Shown here: in pieces, positions 32,200 to 43,368 of the stretch
Layout: each line of letters begins with the position of its first letter
Numbering within the stretch: position 1 is the first letter of the stretch
Assembly: GCA_963556495.2 (NCBI GenBank)
Contig: OY747702.1
Coordinates: 13,204,193-13,268,192 of the forward strand
Length of the DNA: 64,000 nucleotides
Direction of reading: 5' to 3'
Origin: Valencia hispanica
Taxonomy: Eukaryota > Chordata > Actinopteri > Cyprinodontiformes > Valenciidae
The notes under the pieces: generated by a model
Told to the model about the DNA's origin: nothing
Seen by the model: only the letters and a program-made list of their open reading frames with translations
The model's database searches: none
Made by a program: the position numbers and the translations under genes

Positions 32200-33787
32200 C
32201 AGGTCCTTCTAAAAAAATTAGCATATTGTGATTAAGTGAATTGTTTTCCATAATGTAATGATAAAAATTAAACTTTCATGTATTTTAGATTCATTGGACA
32301 CCAACTGAAATATTTCAGGTCTTTTATTGTTTTAAAACGGATGATTTTGGCATACAGCTCATGAAAACCCAAAATTCCTATCTCATAAAATTAGCATATT
32401 TCATCCGACCAATAAAAGAAAAGTGTTTTTAATACAAAAAAAGTCAACCTTCAAATAATTATGTTCAGTTATGCACTCAATACTTGGTCGGGAATCCTTT
32501 TGCAGAAATGACTGCTTCAATGCGGCGTGGCATGGAGGCAATCAGCCTGTGGCACTGCTGAGGTGTTATGGAGGCCCAGGATGCTTCGATAGCGGCCTGA
32601 AGCTCATCCAGTGTGTTGGGTCTTGCGTCTCTCAACTTCCTCTTCACAATATCCCACAGATTCTCTATGGGGTTCAGGTCAGGAGAGTTGGCAGGCCAAT
32701 TGAGCACAGTCATACCATGGTCAGTAAACCATTTACCAGTGGTTTTGGCACTGTGAGCAGGTGCCAGGTCGTGCTGAAAAATGAAATCTTCATCTCCATA
32801 AAGCTTTTCAGCAGATGGAAGCATGAAGTGCTCCAAAATCTCCTGATAGCTAGCTGCATTGACCCTGCCCTTGATAAAACACAGTGGACCAACACCAGCA
32901 GCTGACATGGCACCCCAGACCATCACTGACTGTGGGTACTTGACACTGGACTTCAGGCATTTTGGCATTTCCTTCTCCCCAGTCTTCCTCCAGACTCTGG
33001 CACCTTGATTTCCAAATGACATTCAAGTACTTTGGACCACTGAGCAACAGTCCACTGCTGCTTCTCTGTAGCCCAGGTCAGGCGCTTCTGCCGCTGTTTC
33101 TGGTTCAAAAGTGGCTTGACCTGGGGAATGCGGCACCTGTAGCCCATTTCCTGCACACGCCTGTGCACGGTGGCTCTGGATGTTTCTACTCCAGACTCAG
33201 TCCACTGCTTCCGCAGGTCCCCCAAGGTCTGGAATCGGTCCTTCTCCACAATCTTCCTCAGGGTCCGGTCACCTCTTCTTGTTGTGCAGCGTTTTCTGCC
33301 ACACTTTTTCCTTCCCACAGACTTTCCACTGAGGTGCCTTGATACAGCACTCAGGGAACAGCCTATTCGTTCAGAAATTTCTTTCTGTTTCTTACGCTCT
33401 TGCTTGAGGGTGTCAATGATGGCCTTCTGGGCAGCAGTCAGGTCGGCAGTCTTACCCATGATTGCGGTGTTGAGTAATGAACCAGGTGGGAGTTTTTAAA
33501 AGCCTCAGGAATCTTTTGCAGGTGTTTAGAGTTAATTAGTTGATTCAGATGATTAGGTTAATAGCTCGTTTAGAGAACCTTTTCATGATATGCAAATTTT
33601 TTGAGATAGGAATTTGGGGTTTTCATGAGCTGTATGCCAAAATCATCAGTTTAAAAAAAATAAAAGACCTGAACTATTTCAGTTGGTGTGCAATGAATCT
33701 AAAATATATGAAAGTTTAATTTTTATCATTACATTATGGAAAAGAATGAACTTTATCACAATATGCTAATTTTTTGAGAAGGACCTG
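32200..33787 (-). mobile_element. Tc1 transposon, complete ends, IR/DR type
   Basis: 1588 bp flanked by TA at 32198-32199 and 33788-33789. The outer ends CAGGTCCTTCTAAAAAAATT and CAGGTCCTTCTCAAAAAATT (right end read in reverse) match at 32 of 33 positions. The inverted repeats extend for about 200 bp, to about 32403 on the left and 33590 on the right. Each contains an outer and an inner copy of an AAATTAGCATAT-like direct repeat, the IR/DR arrangement in which two transposase-binding sites lie in each end. It is the best-preserved element in the window. Confidence 0.95.
32477..33459 (-). pseudogene. Tc1 transposase lacking the first catalytic Asp
   Basis: The start MGKTADLTAAQKAIIDTLKQ (ATG at 33457-33459) opens 168 codons with the bipartite DNA-binding domain: a first HTH (EISERIGCSLSAVSRHL), a basic hook (GRKKCGRKR) and a second HTH (ETSRATVHRRVQEMGYRCRI). 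After WSKVL the expected S-D-E motif with the first catalytic Asp is absent: a short deletion joins WSKVL to sequence beyond it and shifts the frame. From 33022 the other frame is open for 181 codons to the stop at 32477, with the SVMVWGAMS block, HDLAPAH (second Asp) and SPDLNPIENLW (Glu). Apart from this one lesion, I see no other stop. The product would be two inactive pieces. Confidence 0.93.
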
Positions 33788-33789
33788 TA

Positions 33790-35245
33790 TACTATAGAGA
33801 ACATATTCAATAATTATGAATATTCTATTCATGAAGGAACAAGTAAAAATCCATCCATCCATACCCGATTATTCTTGCAGAGTCGGTGGTGGGAGATGAA
33901 ATTATAACTTAAAGTAGAGCTGCTTAGGGTCACAAAACAAATAATTATTGCCATGAAAGGTTAATCTCCAAACCAGATGTGGACCTCTGAACATAAAGTT
34001 TGAGAATTTATTGTTTAGTTGGTTCACCAACAAAATGTGAATTCACATTTGTGACAGCAATTAAAAGTTGTTTTTTATCTGCTCTGTGTTTGTCTCATCA
34101 TGTCGCCGTAACTCTTCATCTGTGTTGGTTATTGAGCTCATTTCACCAAGAGGAGGATTTAGCATTGTTTACAAATTGGAATGAGGATTATTGGCACACC
34201 AACATGTTTAATCCAAACAGATATCAAGACAATATGAGGGATTTGGAGCGGTAAGGGAAACTGGAAGAGGGGTTGGGGGGAGATGGAGAGGCAGAGGAGG
34301 GCAGAGTGAAACAGATCTGCTGTCTTTCTAAGCATCATGTCTGAAAATGGCTCTGTTGGGTCGACATTAAAAGAAACTCGCAACTTCTCTTTGTTTGGAA
34401 AGATTGCAGTGATGAATTCTGCCAGGTTTGGGGAACTTTCCTTCTCTTTTGCTTTTCTTGTTTAGTTTTTTGTATTTTCGTGCCTTTTGTATGTTTTTTT
34501 TTTCTCTACCCAAGCTTCTGTTTGTTATCCTGGCTCTCATGCATAAAACATGAGCGGTTGCAAATACCTAGAACCGTGTGCATCAGTGGAGAAAAGCTTG
34601 CCATCCAACATTCTTACCTGCAACTTGTTTACTGTCCTTTAAAGGCTCGCTCAACTTGCAAAGAGGATTTTTTTGCTGTTATGATTTTAAAGACGTTACA
34701 TTTAGCAGAAAACTCGTTGACCTGTAGATTTCTGAACTTTCGAATTTGTTCAGGGTCATTAGTTTTATGAATAAAAGCAATTTTCATGCATTTTTATACT
34801 AGTGATGAAAATGACATTTCATTTAGAGATGTCAGGTATACATATAGTCAGAGCCGTCAAAGGCATGTGTATATGAAAACCCCACATATTTCACTTTAAT
34901 GACTTCCTTCTCTCCTGTACAGTTGGATAATATGTGGTAAACTCTATTAAAACGAAATCATTCATCATGTTATTAGCACATTAATATATGTATGTGCCTT
35001 TCTGAACCTGAATATAAAATTTATTAAAAAGCACTAAAATATCAGTCTTGAAGTCGACTGTATTTTCTCACTTGCACAGTTTCTTTGTACTTTTCAGAAA
35101 TGTTTTGATCCAAGATTTCTGGGTTCTGATCCAAGGCCACTATCTGCATTTAAATATTTGCAAAAGATTTTGTGTTGTTTCTCATGCCGTTATATGACTA
35201 AACATATAAAGACAAAGACACATTTTTATGGTAAAACAGACAATA
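33790..35245. other. Unassigned spacer
   Basis: A short ATCCATCCATCC tract with following CCCGATTATTCTTGCAGAG at 33849-33885 is probably a LINE tail scrap (antisense). The rest is AT-rich with no recognisable ORF. Confidence 0.4.
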
Positions 35246-35249
35246 AAGA

Positions 35250-35250
<1 letters not shown>

Positions 35251-35288
<38 letters not shown>
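35251..35288. repeat. (ATCT)n microsatellite
   Basis: Nine and a half uninterrupted ATCT units. Confidence 0.98.
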
Positions 35289-35704
35289 GAATGAACCACA
35301 TAGGCACTGTCAGCAGCAGCATACTTGTCATGTCATCACCAACAGGAAGCAGAATGAGAAGGTAAAAGGCATTTATTTACAATAAAAACCATAAATGTGC
35401 ATGACTGAAGAAGGCTTTGGGTGTCAAAGTTTGGCGTCTGGAGGGAAGAAGGAGCAATCCTGGCGGTGGATGTTGAGGATTGAGTTCCATGAAGGTTATG
35501 ATTCCAGATGAGGTTCCACTAGAAACAGAGCAGATGGTGTGTGAAATCCGGTTTATTTCTGAACAAAGTGTGTTTTGGAGCGGGCATGCTGATGAAGACT
35601 GAGGGTGATGGCTGCACTGCATGACAGTGGAGCATGTGGAAATCCGAAATAGATTTGATGAAGGTGGTAGGATACAGAGTTGCCAACAGAGCAGAATGGA
35701 CAAG
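35289..35704. other. Unassigned spacer
   Basis: A 108-codon minus-strand ORF (35377-35703) is compositionally biased (Ser/Pro/Leu) and shows no domain. I would not call a gene. Confidence 0.4.
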
Positions 35705-36787
35705 TGTAATTGTTTACTATCATGAAGTCCACAAAATGCGGCAGCGAGAGTTCTGATGAATATTAAAAAGAGAGATCACATTTCTCCTGCTTTAGCTTCC
35801 CTTCATTGGCTCCCTGTTAAATCCAGAATAGAATTTAAGATCCTCCTTCTTACATACAAAGCCCTTAATAATCAAGCTCCATCATACATCAGAGATCTAA
35901 TTGTTCCATATGTTCCTAAAAGAGCACTTCGCTCTCAGACTGCAGGTTTACTTGTAATTCCTAGGATTTCTAAAAGTAGAATGGGAGGCAGATCTTTTAG
36001 TTATCAGGCTCCTCTCCTGTGGAACCAGCTCCCAGTTTTAGTCCGTGAGGCAGACACTCTGTTTACTTTTAAGGCCAGGCTTAAAACTTTCCTTTTTGAT
36101 AAAGCTTATAGTTAGAGGGGCTTAGTTCATCCTGAGCTATCTCTGTAGTTATGCTGCTATAGGCTTAGACTAACCACTTTTCTTCACACTGCTACTTTTC
36201 TCTTCTACTACTCTCCAGTTGTATTATTTGCTGTTATTTCGACTGTTAGATTTATTTTCTCTCAGTGTTTTTCTCTCCATAGAAGCTATGCCTGGCTCAG
36301 CTACAATGCCCTGTTAGGAGTGGGAGCTGGGGGAACATCGCCTGGGATGATGCTCCCGGTAACTGAGCATCCCCCATGTCCTGTTATCAACTTTTTACTT
36401 TCTTTAATATAGAAAGTACTCTTACATTAGTTATTTTGTTCTTTCTGTATTTCTGCTCTGTCTTCTTGAACCCCCAGCCAGTCGTGGCAGATGGCCGCTC
36501 GTACTGAGCCAGGTTCTGGTTCTCCTGGAGGTTTCTTCCTTTTAAAAGGGAGTTTTTCCTCTCCACTGTCGCTACATGCTTGCTCAGCATGAGGGATTGC
36601 TGTGGTTGGAGTCTGCATCAATGGGGCACTACTGCCAGTCAATGACTCAATGCAATCTGCTAGGGTTCCTTAAATAGAAAACGTTTAAACTGATTGGAAT
36701 GTTTATATGGTTGAATTGAAATGACTTACTTGTAAAGTGCCTTGAGATGACATCTGTTGTGAATCGCTATACATAAACTGAATTGAA
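35705..36787 (+). mobile_element. L2-type LINE, 5'-truncated 3' end
   Basis: The C-terminus of the RT polyprotein followed by about 670 bp of 3' UTR ending in ATACATAAACTGAATTGAAA. The same 3' UTR occurs antisense at 62383-63086 and, shorter, at 18251-18521. The element is 5'-truncated as expected for target-primed reverse transcription. The start is placed where homology to the 63-kb copy begins (TGTAATTGTTTACTATC). Confidence 0.88.
35725..36115 (+). pseudogene. L2-type ORF2 C-terminus with in-frame 30-bp deletion
   Basis: The C-terminal end of the LINE endonuclease/RT protein that copies the element's RNA at a genomic nick. The frame carries KKRDHISPALASLHWLPVKS, RIEFKILLLTYKALNNQAPS and SKSRMGGRSFSYQAPLLWNQ and ends at KAYS-stop (36113-36115), the same end as the 63-kb copy. 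Compared with that copy, 30 bp are missing between two CAAAATGC repeats, so SPQN joins directly to AAARVL without a frameshift. A TGA lies just upstream (about 35722). The catalytic YADD part is not included. Confidence 0.88.
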
Positions 36788-37289
36788 AAACTTCAACTTG
36801 GGAGGCATAGAGAGCATGAGGAGTAAGCATGGAGCAGGTCAAACATGAGTCGTACATTTAATCAGACAGCAAGATGGTAATTACTCAGACAGGTCACACT
36901 TGGCTTAACTCTACCAGGAAAGGGTGCTCATCAGGCAAGGACAGATCATCCAACAGCTCCTTAAGTCCCCACCAGTTGATAGGACAATTCCCACACCCTC
37001 CAGCAAAGATCCTCTGTTCAGGAAAGATCACAAACACATGTACACAAAACACATCCACATACCAACATCCTGACAATATTGCTGAAATGTGTGCCCATAC
37101 TTTCAGGGGTATTTGTATTTATTAGGTTTTTAAACAAACGATAAGGCTAATTTAATGCCTGTTTTTACACATGTGACAGCTCACTGCTGAATCTTGGGGT
37201 GGAACTGCAGTTAAAAATATTTTTACTATGGGTTAGTCCAGGAATCATTGGGCAAGACAGAGGTACCACACCAGACCAACAACAATGCA

Positions 37290-37420
37290 TGCTCATTACT
37301 GAGGGCAAATGAAAAAGACCCAATGTTAATAATGTTTTTGGACTGTAGAGCAGGAGTGCCTGGAGAGAACCCAAGCATGCACAGGGAGAACATGCAAACT
37401 CTTCAGCCAGGGATCGCTCA
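37290..37420 (+). repeat. LINE/SINE-like 3' repeat fragment
   Basis: TTTTTGGACTGTAGAGCAGG, GTGCCTGGAGAGAACCCAAG and CATGCACAGGGAGAACATGC form the well-known teleost repeat block also present at 53640-53720 (TTTGGACTGTAGGAAGGTGG, CTGGAGAGAAGACATGC, AGAACATGCAAA). Confidence 0.75.
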
Positions 37421-38707
37421 GTTGGGGTGTTCATTTGATTCCAAATTGCTAAATGTAATAGGCTTTAAGCACCAACTGGACATTTCAAGTTAATATATCT
37501 GTATACCACTTAGATAAATCTGCAAGACAGCCATATATTATAGTCTTAAAACAATACTCCAACAGCCATAAAAATGAAACAAAGTACCATTCTCAGATGC
37601 ACACTTCAGACTTAGTAGTTCTTTGACCTTTGAGCTTTAGGGGAAAAAACTGCAACAATGTCCTTTCAGTGGACTCAGTCCTGAGCATCCCTCTTCAGAT
37701 GGGCCCATGGCATTCCAGCTTATTTAGCCTCACTTTAAACTGATCTTCTCAATGCGTGCTTCGGCCTCCAAACGTTCCTCTTTCTTTATAGGTTTCACCC
37801 CAACACTAGGCTTACAGTATGTCATTAGCGTAGGACTTTAGCCTCAGTTTTACTTCTTCACATTCAGTGTAATCATATTTTAGTTTGTTGTCCAAAGATG
37901 AGTTTTTGAGGTTTAATGTGGAGGATGTATCGATTGTGGGACATGTGGGATGAACACAGATGTCACATGCAAATACAAGATCCATTAATAGCTTGGTAAG
38001 GGTCCGATAGATGCCCATGATTCATTAGACATGATACTTCTTTGATTTACTTCTCTCTTATTCCAATTATGGTCATTTGAACTTAAACAACCATACAGCC
38101 AATGTGGGACACATATACCCTGCTACCTGTTGATGTAATTCCAATACATACTACATAGCTCACAGGAAACACTTTGTAGATGTTTAATAATCAAAGTTAT
38201 ACACATCCATCCATCCATCCAGGCTAATTTTCATAACAGATACCTATGTTTAAATCTTTCGTATGCTATGTTCAAGTTTACAATCTTTAGTTAACTTAGA
38301 ATATGTTTGAATGCAAAAAACACAAAACATATGTTTTCATCTCATTCTACATGAATTCAGACAATAGGAATAAACTTGTGTTTGACTTGGCAGGTGACAT
38401 TTTGGTAAAGTGAGAATGTTGAAGTAAGTGTTTTTCTTGGCATGAAAAAAAAAAGAACATAACAATGTACTGATTTGAATTAAATATTTTAGACAAGTCC
38501 AATGGCGGAGTGGAAGTCTTACAACTTGTAAATCCACAAAAAGAAACGGGCAGTGCAAACTCTTTTTTTTCCCATTAACAGCTAATACCTGATCCAGCGG
38601 TGTGCGTGCTTGTGGCATGGTTATCACATCTGGAGTTGCAGTCCAGGTCATGACTTGATAGATAAATAGAAGTAAATCAGTGATGGGAGTTATGTTAGAT
38701 TGGTAAT

Positions 38708-38749
38708 GTTAGCTAGATGTCTGAATGGATATTCAGACATCTAGCTAAC
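38708..38749. repeat. Perfect 19-bp inverted repeat, 4-nt loop
   Basis: GTTAGCTAGATGTCTGAAT (38708-38726), GGAT, then its exact reverse complement (38731-38749). It could extrude as a cruciform. There is no T-run or coding context to suggest a terminator, and the loop and arms match no element end I know. Confidence 0.97.
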
Positions 38750-39304
38750 TAGATGGGGGGGGTAAATATGTAGGGTGTGAACGTAGTGCCTCAATTAGCC
38801 GAGGTAATGGTCTGAATAAAGATTTTTTTTCTCCGCCATCTGGCCCAGTGGATGCTCACTCTGCTAATGTTGCTAAACACTGGGAACGGGGGGGCTATCT
38901 ATCTTTCAATGTGTATGCATGTTTTAGAACAGGTAGACTGAAGGATCTTGCTGGAAGCCATAGTATGATCAATGTAGCATGGTCTTAAAGTGTTACGGTC
39001 CTGTGATAATATCTTTTTTGTAGGGTTTTGAAAGTTTGTATGTTTGTTTTTATGAGTCCCAAAGTTTTGTCAAATAGTATTTGAGATTTTATACAATAAC
39101 AGGGACACATAATTGCTCAACTTGTAACAATACATTTTGCTCAGAAAACAAGCAGGGCTGAGAATAAGACAAGAATTTAGCAACAATTTGGGGAAAATTA
39201 AGAACCCAATTTTTGTTTTTTTTTATATTTTGTATTTAATAGGTCAGAAACTGTTACCAGTCAAAAGGAATCTATATGTTGTTATTTCCATGCCTGACTC
39301 TTAA

Positions 39305-40215
39305 TGTCATGTTTGTGTGTAAATAAGACCCAAAGGCAGCAAAAAAAAAACTTAAATGATTTAATTGAAACAAAAACAAGGAGCAAAAGCTTACAAAACT
39401 AGGAGAACCAAAAATGCAGAGATGAGGAGGAAACAGGAACCAGACAGTGAAAGAATGACGACGGACCAGCGAGTAGTGACTGAATGCAAGCAGAATATAT
39501 ACTGGAGAGGAAATGAGGAAGTGAGAGGAAACCAATGACCAATTAGGGGAATCAGATGCAGGTGAGAGGGAGAGAGCAGGTGGAAACAATCAACAGCTGG
39601 GAAGAGAGGTAGAATGGTTAGGGAGACAGAAAACTCTTAAGAAACTAAAGATAATATGTCTAGAAGGGAATCTGAAGGAAACACTGGAAAACAGAAGGAA
39701 GAAAAATTAGTAAACTATCTAGAGGGAATAAAGTAAGGAAAGAAATGAGGACACAAACAAAAGGGGAAAACATCTACGAGCAAGAAGAAGAAACAGAAAC
39801 AAGGAAGTGCCAGACTAAACTAATAAAGACAAGGAATAATCTAACATGATTAAACTAAATAAGGAAAAGAATTAAGTTTAGAGTCTAAAACAACCAAGAA
39901 CAAAAAGGAGCAGGAACCTGGGAGGTCTGCGACGAAGGAGCCGGATGCAGAAAACCTTGTGTCTTGGGGACCGGACGCAGAGAACCTCATGTCTAGGGAA
40001 CCGGATGCAGAGAGCCTTGTGTCTAGGGAGCCGGCGTCGACTGAGGGGACCTTGGTAGGACGCTGGGGACCCTCGAGAGGACGGAGTGGAGGACCCTTGG
40101 GGAGGAGTGCAGGACCCTCTGGGAGGAGTAGAGGACCCTCAGGGAGGAGTAGAGGACCCAGGGCGTGGCGTAGAGGACCCAGGGCGTGGCGTAGAGGACC
40201 CACGACATGAGCCAT
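39305..40215 (-). mobile_element. Antisense LTR-like retroelement fragment
   Basis: On the minus strand the left part (39305-39620) resembles a teleost retroelement LTR: ending in CATGACA, with TTCAATTAAAT upstream as a weak polyadenylation signal, CTCACCTGCATCTGATTCC and a TATATTC promoter-like box. The part to 40215 (A-rich on plus) carries two tandem arrays. No integrase or RT homology was recognised, and no direct TSD could be established. The alternative is a non-LTR or composite repeat. Confidence 0.45.
39938..40203. repeat. Two adjacent minisatellites, 30-bp and 21-bp units
   Basis: Three 30-bp units start at 39938, 39968 and 39998 (pattern GANCCGGAYGCAGARARCCT, then TGTCTAGG), with a partial fourth. 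From about 40066 come 21-bp units of the type GGACCCTCNGGGAGGAGTAG, the last two identical (GGACCCAGGGCGTGGCGTAG). Both unit lengths are multiples of three, so ORFs stay open on both strands (39850-40215 minus, 39959-40210 plus). Confidence 0.88.
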
Positions 40216-40467
40216 TTAAGATAAAGGCTTTTTATATTTAAAGAAGAGTGCCTTGGATTTTTCCTTTTTTAATGACCCTGTTTTCCCACCAAAGAGCACC
40301 TTCACCATACTAGTTTTCAAAAAATGTATAGATTTGTTTTACTGGCTAACGGCCTCTGGGGGGCACTTTAGCAGGAAACGCATAAGTGAGAAATGTGGGG
40401 AAAGATTATGCGCCGAAGAATAGAAGACACTACCGGTAGTTTTCATGCACACACCCTCATCATGTAA

Positions 40468-40705
40468 AACACACAAAGAAATGCAGCTTTTAAGTTAAAG
40501 GCAATCGAGCTGGCCGTCAAAGAAGGAAATAGAGCTACTGCATTAAAGCTTGACATCAATTAGTCTATGGTGAGACGCTGGAGGGGGCAGCGGAAAGAAC
40601 TGAGTCAGTGTAAAAAGATGACAAAAGCCATAAAGACACGGAAGAAGATGACTTCAGTGGCTTTAATGAGGAAGATGAAGATGAAGATAGTGACCAATGA
40701 CTTTT
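40468..40705 (+). pseudogene. pogo/Tigger-like transposase N-terminus fused to acidic tail
   Basis: One frame reads AAFKLKAIELAVKEGNRATA, LKLDIN, a TAG stop (40561-40563), then SMVRRWRGQRKELSQCKKMT: the CENP-B/pogo-type N-terminal helix-turn-helix that binds transposon ends. Shortly after, in another frame, DTEEDDFSGFNEEDEDED and a stop look like the acidic C-terminal tail found in such proteins. The whole DDE catalytic core and the CENP-B-type second HTH are missing between them, so this is an internally deleted copy. The family call rests on pattern memory of the N-terminus; the fusion is inference. Confidence 0.6.
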
Positions 40706-40808
40706 CTGGTAGGCTAAAGTATGTTTTATTTTCTTACTGTCGTGTTGTGTTGGTGCCATACAGCTGATTTTCAGGCAGAGTTTGAAAAAAAGCACGTCTT
40801 AAATTAAA

Positions 40809-41040
40809 ACTAGAAAAGCACTCAAAAGGCGCAGACCTCCACCACTCATCCCCCCATCCCCATGCTGAGATCTAATTCTAACTTTCTGTACTTTTCCAAT
40901 AAAAATGTCTCTTAATAACACGCATGGCTGTGCTCTTCCAGCGGAAAGCGGAGATTTGGGGGTGCTGTGCGAGGGGAGCTGCTTATGAGCTCTCTGACAC
41001 GGGAGAGGAGGGGAGGTTAGCATCGCTGGTCGGTGGGTGG
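40809..41040 (+). repeat. Left arm of long inverted repeat pair
   Basis: Starts CTAGAAAAGCACTC and ends GGTCGGTGGGTGG. It aligns in inverted orientation with 43548-43757 over its whole length, with shared blocks ATCTAATTCTAACTTTC, TACTTTTCCAATAAAA and GAGCTCTCTGACACGGGAGA. Identity is roughly 80% by eye, with small indels. Confidence 0.88.
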
Positions 41041-42224
41041 CAGTACCGCGGAAAGTTGGGGTGCTGGGGGTGCTGCAGCACACCCTGCTGGTGACCTCAA
41101 AGATGTATTTACCCTAAAACAAATACATCAATTCAAGTGAACAAAGTGGGGGGAAAAGAAAATGCTAAAAGTTAACTAGAAACAATAATTATCAATCGTC
41201 ATAGTCTGGCTTAATGTTCTGTGTAATTATTCTAGTCATAGGTATAAGCGTCATTTTAACCGGGACATGTCCCCAGCACTATTTATAATTGACGGGTTTG
41301 TCCCCACCAAATCTGATGCAGAAATTCTTTGCCAGAATTATTTAAGAGCCACTTGTGCTCCCAACACAGTTTCCACATAGCCTCAGTATCTGAAAGGACT
41401 AATATTTAAATCACTCCGATCCACTTCCGTATACATTGCTTCCTTATGATGCTGCTGTCAAGTTTTTTAAAGACTCCTAGTTCGCTCCAAGTACGCTCAG
41501 CGGAGAGTCCTACAATGTCCCGGGTACCTTTTCAAGATGGAAAAAATACATAATCTAAATGTCATGGGTCTGGCAGAAGTTTCTTTACTGTGGGTGGGCA
41601 ATTAAATATTCATGTAATATTTTTGATTGTTCAACACTCCCAAAGAGAATCTTTCCATTGTGTTTGTGGAGAGAGCAGTCCAGAAAATTCCCCCAACTTT
41701 TTGCTGAAAGCCAAATATTCTCCCCATCTTGGCATCCTGTGCTCCCAGAGGGAGATTTTTCTCCACCTTGATTTACAATTCAGGAACGGAGAGCACAGTT
41801 AAAACCAGGGACTGGACAATATTATATTACGTTTCTGCACAGTAATCTTTGAATGAATTAACTTTTAGGTGTGAAATGGACCCTGTTAGATAATTAATTC
41901 TTCTTCTTATTATTATTCTTTTAATTATTTGTTAATACTTTCTATTGTTGTGTGTTAAGATTTTTCCTTTGCAGGCTTAATTAATATAGCCGATATTCCT
42001 GGTTCAGCTCTGAATTATCTGTAAATTAAAAGTTTTTGATTGATAACTGATCATTGTGTTGTTTTCATGATTCTGTTTTGATTTCTAATAATGAGACTCA
42101 TATCAATGCGTATGCTACACATAGGCTATGCTTCACTTGTACGTAGCGAGTTGTGAGTTAAGTGCAGCTGAGCTTTTTTTCTTTTTTTTTTCCTCAGGAC
42201 CCCCTGCTGAGAATATGTTCCTGC
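41041..42224. other. Unassigned interior between inverted arms
   Basis: Overlapping 70-codon ORFs at 41559-41802 show no domain. A retroelement-like phrase, ACCGGGACATGTCCCC, occurs near 41259 but is not diagnostic. Confidence 0.4.
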
Positions 42225-42410
42225 GGCTATGGTGGGTGGATACGCGCTACATGTCGGAGCAACCCCACAATTTAATCAGTTGTTCCTGGACCCATCGCGG
42301 ACATTTCCTGAATATTTCATCGAAATCCGTCCAGAACTTTTTGAGTGATGTTGCTAACAGGCAGACGGGCATGAAAACATTACATCCTGGCCGAGGTAAT
42401 AAAAAAGTAT
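42225..42410 (+). repeat. Teleost interspersed repeat fragment
   Basis: ATTTCATCGAAATCCGTCCA, GAACTTTTTGAGTGATGTTG and CTGGCCGAGGTAATAAA form a block that I recognise as common in fish genomes. The class is unassigned. The CTGCGGCTTATATTCCGCTG phrase at 42462-42481 may belong to the 3' side of the pogo-like family at 40.4 kb. Confidence 0.55.
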
Positions 42411-42822
42411 TCCGTGTACCGTCTGTCGGTTGTAAATATCTCATGTTAAAACATGAAAACCTGCGGCTTATATTCCGCTGCGCTGTATGTATGTGCTAAA
42501 TGTATTTTCTTTTAAAATTTAGCTGGTGCACCGTATGTTCAGGTGAGCTTAATAGGCCAAACAATTATGGTAAATTTTGGGGTTGATCCAACATGAAGCA
42601 TGTATCTGTTGCGTCCTTAGCTCCGACTGTTTGGGAGAGGTGCGTGGTTACTGTTGAGCTAAAATGAAAGAGGGAGATGTAGCTCACGTCTTTACTCCAT
42701 TTTGCTTTATTCAACAAGAAGAACGTCATCACTGTGCGACCACACAACATAACTCTCTGCTGGTGAAAAGCAATTGATCATGCAATCATCGAACTCTTCT
42801 CAGACTGTAAATATTGTACATA

Positions 42823-42993
42823 GTATTAATACTTTTTTGTACTATATCAGGAATATTTTCAGTTGTATCTCTCATGAAAAAAAGATAATTATGAAATGTT
42901 AATTCTCAACTTGTAGTTCTGTTATTAACTATTTTGCTTGGTTGGGTACTTGGGGAGTATATCACACCCCAGTTTACAATCTTCCTCAACCTC
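42823..42993 (+). repeat. Direct repeat D, copy 1
   Basis: From TATTAATACTTTTTTGTACT to CCTCAACCTCTTACATA. It matches copy 2 (43369-43546) except that bases 42940-42976 appear there as their reverse complement. Confidence 0.92.
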
Positions 42994-43368
42994 TTACATA
43001 CTCCCCCTCAAAATAGATGTTGTCCTCAACATCAGGACCTAAACACAAAAACTACTGGGTCATATCACGACTGTAATAGTGCATAGTCAAACTTTGACTC
43101 ATTCAAAAAAAAAAAAAGGTTTACAGGCTGGAACTCTTTTTATACATTCTGTTTGAGTAGAAACTCATTCAGTCACAAATGTCATTTCACTCTTAAGTGC
43201 ATGTTCATCCTGTGTATGTTATAATGAACACCAACACAGTCCATTCTTGTGAGGCTACAGTGCGTCCCTTACCCATCTTCTTCTGTAAAGACAGTTTTAA
43301 TGAGATACGACCTCAAATTCAATCTTTCAGTGTGAGAACTTTTACTCAATCTCAGATAAGTAAAGCAG

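Larger units (their letters stand above)
36788..39304. other. Unassigned spacer with small repeats
   Basis: Apart from the separately listed LINE-like fragment (37290-37420) and hairpin (38708-38749), it contains a (CATC)4 tract at about 38207-38220. ORFs (for example 38337-38651 minus, 104 codons) show no domain. Confidence 0.4.

Noticed and set aside
32471..33499. Three plus-strand ORFs of 109-144 codons
   Set aside because: Shadows of the minus-strand Tc1 transposase.
39850..40215. ORFs of 121 (minus) and 83 (plus) codons
   Set aside because: Kept open by tandem arrays whose units are multiples of three; no start context or homology. The phase itself is reported as a finding, but not as a gene.
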